Virus record (IMG/VR): IMGVR_UViG_3300020205_004424
Coordinates: 1-53,673 of that record
DNA length: 53,673 nucleotides
Source of the DNA: a virus
Reading direction: 5' to 3' (one strand)
Position numbers and translations under genes: made by a program. Each line of letters opens with the position of its first letter. Within the stretch, counting starts at the first letter, position 1. The notes beneath the pieces were generated by a model. It made no database searches. It was not told the DNA's origin and worked only from the letters and a program-made list of their open reading frames with translations. Shown here piece by piece: positions 33,517 to 42,153 of this stretch.

Positions 33517-35286
33517 ATGGCAGAAACAATTGTCTCACCTGGTGTATTAGCAATAGAGAACGATCAATCATTTGTAACTCAACAACCTGTACAAGCAGGT
33601 GCTGCTATCATTGGACCAACCGTTAAAGGTAAAGTAGGAATCCCTACTCTAGTAACTACATATAGTGATTATTTAAATAAGTTTGGTGCTACTTTCCTTA
33701 GTGGAAGTAACACCTATACTTTTTTAACTTCAATTGCAGCATATAATTATTTTGCTGGTGGTGGAAATACATTATTAGTTACCCGTGTAGTAAGTGGTAG
33801 TACATCAACCGCTTGGACCCCTGCAACATCTTCATTTATTTCTGCTTCCGCCCATTCAGTTGGTTCACCTTATAATACTAATGTTTTTGTACTAGAAACA
33901 ATATCTGAAGGTATTATTATGAATAGTGCCGGACCTACTGGTTCAAATGGTACATTATTGAGTGGATCAAATGAAAACTATAGATGGCAAATTGTATCCC
34001 CAGATACAAATAATGGAACGTTTTCACTTGTTATTCGTCAAGGAAATGATTCAAATATTCAACAATCTACTTTAGAAACTTGGGGTCCACTTTCATTGGA
34101 CCCATTTGCTTCAAATTATATTGAAAAAGTAATTGGAAACCAGGTTGAAACTATTCAAGTAGACAATGGTGAATATTATATTCAAATGTCTGGAAGTTAT
34201 GCAAACCAATCTGCTTACGTTCGTGTTAAACAAGTAAATCAAACTACTCCAAATTATTTTGATAATGTAGGAAATCCAAAAAATGAATATACTGGATCTA
34301 TTCCTACTACACAAAGTGGAGTATTTGGTGATGCTAAAGGAAATATTATCCCTACAGGTGTTGCTGCAGCGTATTATGAAAAAATTTCAAATACAAACAT
34401 TCAAGGTTTAACTGCAAATGATTATACTGAATCTATTTCTTTATTAGCAAATAAAGATGCATTTAAATATAATTTGTTAATTGCTCCTGGTTTAATTGCT
34501 GACCCAACTCAATTCCCTTTACATAACAGTGTAGTAAACCAAATGATTACTACTGTTCAAGAAAGAGGAGATTCAATGGTAGTAACCGATGTAGTCGGAT
34601 ATGGATCAAACATTAACCCAGTAGTTTCTAGTGCCCAAACTAAAGATACTTCATATGCCGCAGTATATTGGCCTTGGTTATACACAGTAGACCCAAATAC
34701 ATCTAATCAAGTGTGGGTACCTACAACAACATTAATCCCAAGAGTATATGCTCAAAATGATGCTATTGCTTATCCTTGGTTTGCACCTGCTGGTATTAAT
34801 CGTGGGGTAATGACATCTGTTATTAAAACAGAACGTATATTAACTCAAGGAAATAGAGATTTACTTTACAAAAATAATATAAATCCAATTGCAAATATTG
34901 CTACCGCTAATGGATCTGCAATAACAGTATTTGGACAAAAAACTCTACAGAAAAAATCAAGTGCTTTAGATCGTGTAAATGTACGTCGTTTATTAATTGA
35001 ACTTAAAAACTATATTTCTCAAGTAGCCGATACGTTTGTATTTGAACAAAACAATGCAATAACTAGAAGTAATTTATTATCATTAATTAATCCGTATTTA
35101 TCACAAGTTCAACAACAACAAGGATTAACAGCATTTCAAGTAGTAATAAACGAAACTAATAATCCACCTAGTGTTGTAGATCAAAATCAAATAATTGGTC
35201 AAATTTATTTACAACCTACTAGAACAGCTGAATATATCATACTTGATTTCAATATATTACCTACTGGTGCAACGTTTCCTGCTTAA
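33517..35286 (+). CDS. gp18: Tail sheath protein, copy 1
   Basis: The product has 589 residues. The N-terminal strand SPGVLAIENDQSFV and PVQAGAAIIGPTVKGKV, ALDRVNVRRLLIELKNYISQ and QIYLQPTRTAEYIILDF at the C-terminus are sheath hallmarks. The middle ~200 residues (surface domain) differ most from copy 2. It forms the contractile outer tail. It has its own late box. Confidence 0.93.
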   Translation: MAETIVSPGVLAIENDQSFVTQQPVQAGAAIIGPTVKGKVGIPTLVTTYSDYLNKFGATFLSGSNTYTFLTSIAAYNYFAGGGNTLLVTRVVSGSTSTAWTPATSSFISASAHSVGSPYNTNVFVLETISEGIIMNSAGPTGSNGTLLSGSNENYRWQIVSPDTNNGTFSLVIRQGNDSNIQQSTLETWGPLSLDPFASNYIEKVIGNQVETIQVDNGEYYIQMSGSYANQSAYVRVKQVNQTTPNYFDNVGNPKNEYTGSIPTTQSGVFGDAKGNIIPTGVAAAYYEKISNTNIQGLTANDYTESISLLANKDAFKYNLLIAPGLIADPTQFPLHNSVVNQMITTVQERGDSMVVTDVVGYGSNINPVVSSAQTKDTSYAAVYWPWLYTVDPNTSNQVWVPTTTLIPRVYAQNDAIAYPWFAPAGINRGVMTSVIKTERILTQGNRDLLYKNNINPIANIATANGSAITVFGQKTLQKKSSALDRVNVRRLLIELKNYISQVADTFVFEQNNAITRSNLLSLINPYLSQVQQQQGLTAFQVVINETNNPPSVVDQNQIIGQIYLQPTRTAEYIILDFNILPTGATFPA

Positions 35287-35315
35287 TAGCATATTTTAAG
35301 GAAACTTTAGATATT

Positions 35316-35323
35316 TATAATAA
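35316..35323 (+). promoter_or_regulatory. Late promoter box TATAATAA
   Basis: It lies within AGATATTTATAATAAAAAA and ends nine bases before the ATG at 35333. Confidence 0.75.
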
Positions 35324-35332
35324 AAAAATACG

Positions 35333-37042
35333 ATGGCAAATTTCACAACTTCTCCTGGAGTAGCAATTAGCGAAATAGACAACACATTCTTAACTGGACA
35401 ACCAGTTCAAGCAGGTGCTGCTATTATAGGCCCAACAGTTAAAGGTCCTGTTGAAAAACCAACACTTGTAACAACCTATTCAGACTTTGTAACATTGTTT
35501 GGAGATACATTCATTAGTGGTGGTAATTCTTATTCATACCTTACTTCAATTGCTGCTTACAATTATTTTAATTATGGAGGAACTTCATTATTAGTTGCTC
35601 GTGTAGCAAGTGGTTCTTATACATCTGCAGTTAGTACTACAATTCTTAACTCTATTCACCCAACATCAGCTTCATTTGTTTTAGAAACTATTTCTGAAGG
35701 AGAAATTATGAATAATTCAGGATCCATGTCTTCAGGATCCCTACTTTCAGGATCAGCTGATAATATTCGTTGGGAAATTACAAATGCAAATACTGGATCA
35801 GGTACATTCAATGTATTAATTCGTCGTGGTAATGATATTCCTACTAATAAAGTAGTATTAGAAGCATGGAATAACTTAACATTAGATCCAAATTCAAGTC
35901 GTTACATTGCTGCTGTAATTGGTGATCAAGAATTAAATTATAATAGTGCTACTCAACAAATGGAAGTATCTGGATCTTATCCAAACAGCTCACGTTATGT
36001 CCGTGTAAAATCTGTTAATTATCCAACTCCAAATTACTTCACTTCCACAGGAACCCCAGTAACTGCATATACTGCTTCAATCCCATTAAATGGAAGTGGC
36101 TCAGCGGGTGGTGCATTTACTAATGCTTCAGGAACTGTAAGTAATAATATTAAGTTATATGACCGAATTGATTCATCTACACAAGGATTAAGTGGTAGTG
36201 ACTATAATAACATGATTACACTTTTTGGTAATCCTGAAGCATTCCAATTTAATGTATTATTTACTCCTGGTTTGTTAAATAGCGAACACACTGCACAAGT
36301 TACAAATATTATCTCAAATACAATTTCAAGAGGAGATAATTTATATGTAATGGATTTAACAACATATAATAGTCCTATTGCATCAGCAATTCAACAAGCA
36401 AACACACGTGATACTTCATATGCCACAACATATTGGCCTTGGGTTCGTATTATCGACCCAGCAACAGGAAAACATGTTTGGGTGCCTGCTTCAACAGTAA
36501 TCCCAGGTGTATATGCGTTTAACGATAAAGTATCAGCTCCATGGTTTGCTCCAGCAGGTATAAACCGCGGTGGATTAAGCACAGTTCTCCAAGCTGAACT
36601 GAAATTGACACAAGGTAATCGTGACACGTTATACAGCAATAATATTAACCCTATTGCAACACTACCTCAACAAGGAGTTGTAGTATATGGTCAGAAAACA
36701 TTACAAAAAGCTCAATCTGCTCTTGATCGTGTAAACGTACGTCGTTTAATGATTGAATTGAAATCATATATTCGTCAAATTGCAGATACGATCGTGTTTG
36801 AACAAAATACAATTACTACAAGAATAGCATTTACTTCAAGAGTTACTCCATATTTGGAATCAATTCAACAAAAACAAGGTTTATACGCATTTAAAGTAGT
36901 AATGGATGATACAAATAACGGACCAGCAGTAATTGATCAAAACCAATTAGTAGGTCAAATTTATATCCAACCAACACGTACAGCTGAATTTATCTCACTA
37001 GACTTTATCTTAATGCCTACAGGAGCTGAATTCCCAGGGTAA
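35333..37042 (+). CDS. gp18: Tail sheath protein, copy 2
   Basis: The product has 569 residues. It shares with copy 1 the blocks PVQAGAAIIGPTVKG, TLVTTYSDF, SYLTSIAAYNYF, WFAPAGINRG, SALDRVNVRRLMIELKSY and the C-terminal QPTRTAEFISLDF. The DNA has diverged at many third positions, so the duplication is old. Each copy has its own late box, so both are probably made. They may build a mixed sheath or two tail states. Confidence 0.93.
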   Translation: MANFTTSPGVAISEIDNTFLTGQPVQAGAAIIGPTVKGPVEKPTLVTTYSDFVTLFGDTFISGGNSYSYLTSIAAYNYFNYGGTSLLVARVASGSYTSAVSTTILNSIHPTSASFVLETISEGEIMNNSGSMSSGSLLSGSADNIRWEITNANTGSGTFNVLIRRGNDIPTNKVVLEAWNNLTLDPNSSRYIAAVIGDQELNYNSATQQMEVSGSYPNSSRYVRVKSVNYPTPNYFTSTGTPVTAYTASIPLNGSGSAGGAFTNASGTVSNNIKLYDRIDSSTQGLSGSDYNNMITLFGNPEAFQFNVLFTPGLLNSEHTAQVTNIISNTISRGDNLYVMDLTTYNSPIASAIQQANTRDTSYATTYWPWVRIIDPATGKHVWVPASTVIPGVYAFNDKVSAPWFAPAGINRGGLSTVLQAELKLTQGNRDTLYSNNINPIATLPQQGVVVYGQKTLQKAQSALDRVNVRRLMIELKSYIRQIADTIVFEQNTITTRIAFTSRVTPYLESIQQKQGLYAFKVVMDDTNNGPAVIDQNQLVGQIYIQPTRTAEFISLDFILMPTGAEFPG

Positions 37043-37062
37043 AAACTAAAAAATTAGATATT

Positions 37063-37070
37063 TATAATAA
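37063..37070 (+). promoter_or_regulatory. Late promoter box TATAATAA
   Basis: It lies within AGATATTTATAATAAAAG and ends 19 bases before the tube gene, the longest spacing among the clear boxes. Confidence 0.72.
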
Positions 37071-37089
37071 AAGAATTAAATAATATAAA

Positions 37090-37578
37090 ATGGCAATTTT
37101 AGATCAGAATCAAATATTTTTTACCCCGTTTGAGCCAAAACAAAGTAACCGCTTTGTAGCTACAATCGATGGTGTTCCTGCCTATTTAGTTAAAGGTGTA
37201 AGTGCAGTCAACTTGACTCAAACAGCAGTTGCCCTTAACCATATCAACATCCAACGATATGTAAAAGGAAAAACCGTTTGGGGTACAATTTCATTTACAT
37301 TGTATGAAGCAATTACTCCAAGTGGTGCTCAAGCAGTAATGGAATGGGTACGTTTAGGACACGAATCAGTAACAGGTAGAGATGGTTATTCTGATTTCTA
37401 TAAGAAAGATATTACGTTCAACGTAATCGGACCTGTAGGTGATATCGTTTCTGAATGGATTATTAAAGGAGCCGTTATTACAAGTGTTAACTTTGGTGAT
37501 TATAGCTACGATGATGATGGAACACCAGTAAACATTTCAGTTGAAGTACAACCAGATTACTGCGTATTGAACTATTAA
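37090..37578 (+). CDS. gp19: Tail tube protein
   Basis: The product has 162 residues, the T4 gp19 length (163). The pattern fits a tube protomer: FEPKQSNRFVATIDGVPAYL, VKGKTVWGTISFTLYEAI, VMEWVRLGHESVTGRDGY, DIVSEWIIKGAVITSVNFGD and SVEVQPDYCVLNY. It builds the inner tube inside the sheath. It follows the sheath genes, as in T4, and precedes a terminator. Confidence 0.93.
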   Translation: MAILDQNQIFFTPFEPKQSNRFVATIDGVPAYLVKGVSAVNLTQTAVALNHINIQRYVKGKTVWGTISFTLYEAITPSGAQAVMEWVRLGHESVTGRDGYSDFYKKDITFNVIGPVGDIVSEWIIKGAVITSVNFGDYSYDDDGTPVNISVEVQPDYCVLNY

Positions 37579-37604
37579 TATTAGGTTAAACAACAAATAC
37601 AATG

Positions 37605-37640
37605 AAAGCTCCAAAGAAATTTGGGGCTTTTGTTTTCTTT
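37605..37640 (+). terminator. Intrinsic terminator after tail tube gene
   Basis: AAAGCTCCAAA and TTTGGGGCTTT form an 11-bp stem (one T-G pair) with a GAAA loop, followed by a T-rich tract. Confidence 0.85.
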
Positions 37641-37658
37641 TACTATATTTATAACCAT

Positions 37659-38030
37659 ATGAAGCTAGACAACTTACGTACTTTAGTTAAAGAGGAGCTT
37701 AGTAAGCGACTAAACGAGGAATACCAAGACAAATTTAAAATGGTAGGTATGCTTATTACCAACATTAAAAAGCGCCCTCAAAAAGAAATATTTTCTGATA
37801 TTCGCTCAATCCCTGGTGTTACAGTAGCATCTGTAAAAGAACCTATGGAATACAGTGAACAAAATACAGAAAAATTTCAATCGATCATGACTGTAAAAGT
37901 TGATGGTCACCCATGGATTGCAACTAGTGGTTTTGATCGTTCAAAAATGGAAGACATACGTAAAGCAATATTGAAAGTAGAAGGAGTATTATCATTTAAT
38001 GTAAATTCCGATAATATTTCTGCCCTTTAA
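37659..38030 (+). CDS. Leader-bearing conserved protein (ferredoxin-like/ACT-like fold)
   Basis: The ATG at 37659 is chosen because the upstream in-frame ATG (37602) lies in the terminator. The 123-residue product starts MKLDNLRTLVKEELSKRLNE, the recurrent leader, with L-N-E/E. The body (FKMVGMLITNIKKRPQKEIF, SIPGVTVASVKEP, FQSIMTVKVDG, SKMEDIRKAILKVEGV) has a beta-alpha-beta repeat like ACT or ferredoxin folds. It is common between tube and baseplate genes in marine T4-like phages. A TATAACCA box ends one base before the ATG, too close for a normal promoter. The function is unknown. Confidence 0.75.
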   Translation: MKLDNLRTLVKEELSKRLNEEYQDKFKMVGMLITNIKKRPQKEIFSDIRSIPGVTVASVKEPMEYSEQNTEKFQSIMTVKVDGHPWIATSGFDRSKMEDIRKAILKVEGVLSFNVNSDNISAL

Positions 38031-38053
38031 TATATTTATATAAGACAATAAGT

Positions 38054-38061
38054 TATAACAA
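38054..38061 (+). promoter_or_regulatory. Late promoter box TATAACAA
   Basis: TATAACAAATAAAAATT ends nine bases before the ATG at 38071. A second candidate, TATATAAG at 38037, is further away. Confidence 0.6.
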
Positions 38062-38070
38062 ATAAAAATT

Positions 38071-38802
38071 ATGGAAGAATTTAAAGTACCAACTGAAAAA
38101 ATCGAATTACCTTCAAAAGGTTTAGTTTATCCCACTGAAAGTCCACTTGCTCAAGGTTATGTTGAAATGAAATACATGACTGCAAAAGAAGAGGATATTC
38201 TACTTAACGCAAACTATATCAAAAACGGTACTGCAATTGATAAACTATTAAAAGCACTAATTGTAACTCCAATTAATTATGATGATCTAATTGTTGGAGA
38301 TAAAAACGCAATTATGGTTGCTTCTCGTATTTTAGGATATGGCCCAGAATATTCATTTGACTATGAAGGTGAAAGTTACACAATTGATTTATCTCAATTA
38401 GATAGTAAACCATTAGATGAATCTTTGTTTACAAAAGGGGTAAATGAATTTGCTTATACATTCCCATTCTCTAAAACAGAAATCACTTTCAAATTACTTC
38501 AACATAAAGACGAAAATAATATCACTCGTGAATTAGATGGTCTTAAAAAGATTAATAAAGAAAATTCACCCGAATTATCTACTCGTTTAAAATATATGAT
38601 TACATCAGTAGATGGAAATCGAGAATCTAAAGTAATTCGAGAGTTTGTTGATAAACACTTACTAGCTCGAGATGCTAAATCATTAAGATCTCATATTAAA
38701 AAATTTCAACCAGATGTAGATCTAACTTTTTTTCCCTCCGGAGATTCGGATAGAGTCAGTATTCCAATTGGGATTAAGTTTTTTTGGCCTGACGTCGATT
38801 GA
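38071..38802 (+). CDS. Baseplate/tail-assembly protein (T4 gp26-like), frame-0 product
   Basis: The product has 243 residues. IELPSKGLVYPTESPLAQGY and EMKYMTAKEEDILLNANYI are the N-terminal signature of the T4_baseplate (gp26-type) family. The C-terminal part is helical with SHIKKFQPDVDLTFFPSGD. The last codons run through a seven-T tract and stop soon after; the next ORF continues in the +1 frame. The location directly before the tape measure gene suits a tail-assembly chaperone that is extended by frameshift. Confidence 0.8.
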   Translation: MEEFKVPTEKIELPSKGLVYPTESPLAQGYVEMKYMTAKEEDILLNANYIKNGTAIDKLLKALIVTPINYDDLIVGDKNAIMVASRILGYGPEYSFDYEGESYTIDLSQLDSKPLDESLFTKGVNEFAYTFPFSKTEITFKLLQHKDENNITRELDGLKKINKENSPELSTRLKYMITSVDGNRESKVIREFVDKHLLARDAKSLRSHIKKFQPDVDLTFFPSGDSDRVSIPIGIKFFWPDVD

Positions 38803-39073
38803 TCAAGCTAATAAGGCCAAAGTAGCCATCTATAAACAGATACATCAAATTTGCTTTTTTGGAAAAGGAGGATACAGCTGGCCTATTGTCTATAATATGC
38901 CAGTTTATCTTCGTCGTTTTATTTTTGATGAAATGAAACAATTCTATGATGAAGAAAAAGCGGCAAACGAGAAAGCATCAAAACGATCTCGAACAGGAAA
39001 AAATACATCTGAAACTCAAACATTTGATATGGGGGCAACTCCAAAAGGTAAAGTACCTGTTAAATATCAATAA
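38768..39073 (+). CDS. Frameshift extension of the gp26-like chaperone
   Basis: This ORF has no ATG near its 5' end, only TTG at 38768 inside the previous gene, and no Shine-Dalgarno. From GGC at 38786 it gives 95 residues with AKVAIYKQIHQICFFGKGGY, WPIVYNMPVYLRRFIFDEMK and a basic charged tail. The MPxxLRRF motif recurs in C-terminal domains of phage tail-assembly chaperones. It is most likely translated as a 333-residue fusion with the upstream gene. An independent gene from TTG is possible but weaker. Confidence 0.65.
   Translation: MGLSFFGLTSIDQANKAKVAIYKQIHQICFFGKGGYSWPIVYNMPVYLRRFIFDEMKQFYDEEKAANEKASKRSRTGKNTSETQTFDMGATPKGKVPVKYQ
38779..38785 (+). other. Candidate programmed frameshift site (T7 tract)
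   Basis: In frame 0 the sequence reads AAG TTT TTT TGG. A +1 slip (or -2) on the Phe codons enters the 38768-39073 frame at GGC. The -1 frame hits TGA at once. A sequencing indel in the homopolymer is the alternative. Confidence 0.6.
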
Positions 39074-39093
39074 AAGCTTGCACTTTTAATATT

Positions 39094-39101
39094 TATAACA
39101 A
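39094..39101 (+). promoter_or_regulatory. Late promoter box TATAACAA
   Basis: It lies within AATATTTATAACAAAATA and ends 12 bases before the ATG at 39114. Confidence 0.73.
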
Positions 39102-39113
39102 AATATTTGATAC

Positions 39114-41408
39114 ATGGCTGCTAACGATGATGCTAAAGAACTTAAGGGAATTTTAGGCGAGGTAAAAGCCGCCATGAAAGAAGCCGAAAATGACATCAAA
39201 AGAATGGGTGATGGCTTTAAATCTACTAAAGATTCTTTAGCTAGTCTAGTCGACTTAGCATCTGAATTTAGTTCCCACCAAAATAAAACCAACCAACTAT
39301 CTTCAGACCAACTAAAAAATCTTTCTGAAAAACTTAAAATAGAAAAGGAAAATCTTAAATTATCCCAAGAAAGTTTACTTAAACAGATTCAAAGAAACCA
39401 ACAACAAAAATCTGCTACTGATCAAGAAATTGCTCGATTAAATCTCCTAAGTAAAACTTATGGAACTGATCAAAAACGTCAAAAGCAAATTGAAAAATTA
39501 ATAACCTCTAATAAAACCCTTAACCAACAACTCTCAGACCAAGTTACAGCATACGAACAAGCGGATGATGTTTTAAGTGATATAGATGGTAGTATAGGAA
39601 ATTTAGAAAGAGGTCTTGATAAAGCTGCTAAAAAAGCTAAGGGTCTTGAAATGTTAAATAAGGTAGGGGGATCTTTAGATAAGATAAACTCTCCTTTAGA
39701 AGGAATGTTTAACCCACTTCAACTAATAAATAAAGCTATTGGGTTTATTGTAGGTAGTGTTACTGAATTTGATGCAAGATTAGGTGATACTGCTAAAAGT
39801 ATGAATTTAACATACGGAGAAGCAGAACGATCTAACAAAGCTATGGCCGCTTTTGCTAAATCCTCCAAAAGCGCTTATGATAACTCAGAAGATTTAAATA
39901 AAACAGTAGTAGAGTTAAATAAAAACTTAGGAACTTCTATAAAATTTGAACAATTAACTGGTGCTCTTAAAGAGGATGTAGCATTAATGTCTCAATTAGA
40001 GAATATTGCTGGGTTAACTGCTGAAGAATCTCAAGGAATACTTAATTATACTTTAGCTACAAACCAATCTGCTACAAAAGCAACTAAAGATTTGATGGCC
40101 AACTATAAAGTAGCAGGTCTTAAACGAGGAGTTGTATTAAATGAAAAAGATGCTTTAAAAGAAGTATCTAAATTATCAAATGCTATTAAATTATCTACAG
40201 CTGGTGGAGCTGCAGGATTAGCTAAATCTGTTGCGGCTGCTAAAGCACTAGGATCTGATTTAAGTAAAGTAGATGATATAGCAGGAAGTATTCTTAACTT
40301 TGAAGAATCTATTGAATCTGAATTAAGTGCAGAATTATTAACAGGTAAACAATTAAATTTAGAAAAAGCTCGTGAAGCTGCTTTAAATAACGACCTAGCA
40401 ACATTATCAGATGAGATAAAGAAAAATGTTGGTAGTACTGCTGAATTCCAAGAAATGAATAGAATCCAACAAGATGCAATTGCAAAATCTGTTGGAATGA
40501 CTCGTGAAGAATTAGCAACTACTTTAACTAACCAAGAAGCATTAAAAAATATTAGTGCTTCCTCTATTGAAGATGCTCAAGAAAAATATAATTTAGCAAA
40601 AGCTGAAGGGAAAGAAGCAGAATTTTTAGCTGAATTAGGTGATGAATCCCTAGCCAAACAATTCCAGCAAACTAGCATGCAAGAAGAAGCTGCTAATGCC
40701 CAAAAACAAGCTAATGATTCTATTATATTAGCTATAGGTTCGATGGAAAAATATAAAGAAGAACTAAAAGCAGTCCTTAAGTTTGCTACAAATTTAGCTG
40801 ATAATTTTGGATTAATAAAAGGAATTTTAGTAGCTATGGGAGCTATCATGGCTCTTAAATTAGTTAAAGGAATCATGGACTTCACCTCAGGTGCTGGTAA
40901 AGCTATATCTGTTGCTAAAGCATTATTTGCCGTAGAAAAGAAAGAAGCTTATACAGATGTTATTGGTGGTTCATATAAAATGGCTGCTGGCTTAGGACCC
41001 TTAGGTATTGCTGCCGTAGGAGGATTACTCGGTGCGGGTTTAACAGCATTAGCCATGTATACTATGAATGACGGTATAATTTCACCCTCTTCAGGTGGTA
41101 GCGGATATGGTGATAGAATGTTATTTGGGCCTGAAGGTGCAGTTTCATTTAATAATAAAGATACTATTGTAGCAGGAACTGATTTATTTAAAGCAAACGA
41201 TATGGTATCTGCTCCTAAAGGTGCAGTTCAAGTAGGAGGTGGAAATTCATCTAGAGAAATAGCTGACTTAAAAGGAGCAATAATGGCTTTAGCAGCTCGT
41301 CCTGTAAATGTTTCAATTGATGGTAAAAAAGTAATTGAAGCTACAACAGGTGCTCAACCAAATACCCAAGGAGTTGAATCTGCTAAAAACAGTTTCAAAA
41401 TGCAATAA
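39114..41408 (+). CDS. Tail tape measure protein
   Basis: The product has 764 residues. Residues 1 to ~180 are long charged coiled coils. An Ala-rich helical middle region follows. Two hydrophobic segments, around ~570-595 (GLIKGILVAMGAIMALKLVK) and ~625-650 (GPLGIAAVGGLLGAGLTALA), are typical of tape measures that insert into the host membrane. The C-terminus has GGxSSREIADLKGAIMAL. Position after the chaperone pair supports the call. It sets tail length and would pass into the cell on ejection. Confidence 0.83.
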   Translation: MAANDDAKELKGILGEVKAAMKEAENDIKRMGDGFKSTKDSLASLVDLASEFSSHQNKTNQLSSDQLKNLSEKLKIEKENLKLSQESLLKQIQRNQQQKSATDQEIARLNLLSKTYGTDQKRQKQIEKLITSNKTLNQQLSDQVTAYEQADDVLSDIDGSIGNLERGLDKAAKKAKGLEMLNKVGGSLDKINSPLEGMFNPLQLINKAIGFIVGSVTEFDARLGDTAKSMNLTYGEAERSNKAMAAFAKSSKSAYDNSEDLNKTVVELNKNLGTSIKFEQLTGALKEDVALMSQLENIAGLTAEESQGILNYTLATNQSATKATKDLMANYKVAGLKRGVVLNEKDALKEVSKLSNAIKLSTAGGAAGLAKSVAAAKALGSDLSKVDDIAGSILNFEESIESELSAELLTGKQLNLEKAREAALNNDLATLSDEIKKNVGSTAEFQEMNRIQQDAIAKSVGMTREELATTLTNQEALKNISASSIEDAQEKYNLAKAEGKEAEFLAELGDESLAKQFQQTSMQEEAANAQKQANDSIILAIGSMEKYKEELKAVLKFATNLADNFGLIKGILVAMGAIMALKLVKGIMDFTSGAGKAISVAKALFAVEKKEAYTDVIGGSYKMAAGLGPLGIAAVGGLLGAGLTALAMYTMNDGIISPSSGGSGYGDRMLFGPEGAVSFNNKDTIVAGTDLFKANDMVSAPKGAVQVGGGNSSREIADLKGAIMALAARPVNVSIDGKKVIEATTGAQPNTQGVESAKNSFKMQ

Positions 41409-41419
41409 TATTTAATATT

Positions 41420-41427
41420 TATAAACA
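41420..41427 (+). promoter_or_regulatory. Late promoter box TATAAACA
   Basis: It lies within AATATTTATAAACAAAATA and ends eight bases before the ATG at 41436. It probably drives the baseplate gene run. Confidence 0.75.
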
Positions 41428-41435
41428 AAATAATT

Positions 41436-41711
41436 ATGGGACTTTTAACTAAATTACAACAACAAGGATCAGCATACTCAGAATATGATGGTACTAACCC
41501 ACCAACTAACCCACTAGCAACTAATCAATCTCAGTTACATGCTGGTGCAGGAGGAACTGCAGGATATTCTTTAAATGGCTCTGCCCAAACCCAAGTAAAT
41601 GCAAATTATAACGCTTATTTGGATGGAGTATCAAATGCATTACCTACTCCTTCACAATTAGATTTGAATGGTGTAAGTGCAACTCCTTATTTACAAAACC
41701 CACCACAATAA
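41436..41711 (+). CDS. Small baseplate-region protein A
   Basis: The product has 91 residues, starting MGLLTKLQQQGS. SEYDGTNPPTNPLATNQSQL and YLDGVSNALPTPSQLDLNG recur in the next gene, so the two are paralogues. It is rich in N, Q, G and T with no charged helix, like an extended linker or peg. It probably attaches to the baseplate through the MGL motif. The function is unknown. Confidence 0.68.
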   Translation: MGLLTKLQQQGSAYSEYDGTNPPTNPLATNQSQLHAGAGGTAGYSLNGSAQTQVNANYNAYLDGVSNALPTPSQLDLNGVSATPYLQNPPQ

Positions 41712-41718
41712 TTAAATT

Positions 41719-42150
41719 ATGGGTTTAAGGGATTTGTTACAACAACAAGGGTCAACTCTAGCTTATGGAGCTAACCCAACAAACCCATCTAATGGTGATA
41801 ATATTTCTCCATTAAACCAAGAGACCTTATTACCTGGATTTTCTACAGAAGGATCAGGTTTAACAGAATATGATGGTACTACTCCCCAAATAAACCCATT
41901 AGCTACAAAGCTATCAACCCTTCATTATAACCCTAAAAGTAATTCTGAAGGTTGGTCTGTTACAGGAAAACTAGATCAAACGGGTATGCAAACCATCAAA
42001 AATTATTCCTTATACCAGGATGGAGTATTTAATCCAATACCACAACCATCTACATTAGATCTTAATGATCCTGAAGGAGCGGATCCAAATTATAAATTAC
42101 AATATACTTCAATAGAAGGAAATAGATACGAAGATTCATCTTTTCAATAA
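41719..42150 (+). CDS. Small baseplate-region protein B
   Basis: The product has 143 residues, starting MGLRDLLQQQGS. TEYDGTTPQINPLATKLSTL and YQDGVFNPIPQPSTLDLND align with protein A; it carries an N-terminal insertion of about 35 residues. It starts eight bases after the stop of A. The duplication of a small Gly/Asn-rich unit suggests a repeated position in the baseplate. Confidence 0.68.
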   Translation: MGLRDLLQQQGSTLAYGANPTNPSNGDNISPLNQETLLPGFSTEGSGLTEYDGTTPQINPLATKLSTLHYNPKSNSEGWSVTGKLDQTGMQTIKNYSLYQDGVFNPIPQPSTLDLNDPEGADPNYKLQYTSIEGNRYEDSSFQ

Positions 42151-42153
42151 CAT

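Noticed and set aside
37602-37658. ATG at 37602 as start of the 37659 gene
   Set aside because: It lies inside a terminator stem; the later ATG begins with the recurrent leader peptide.
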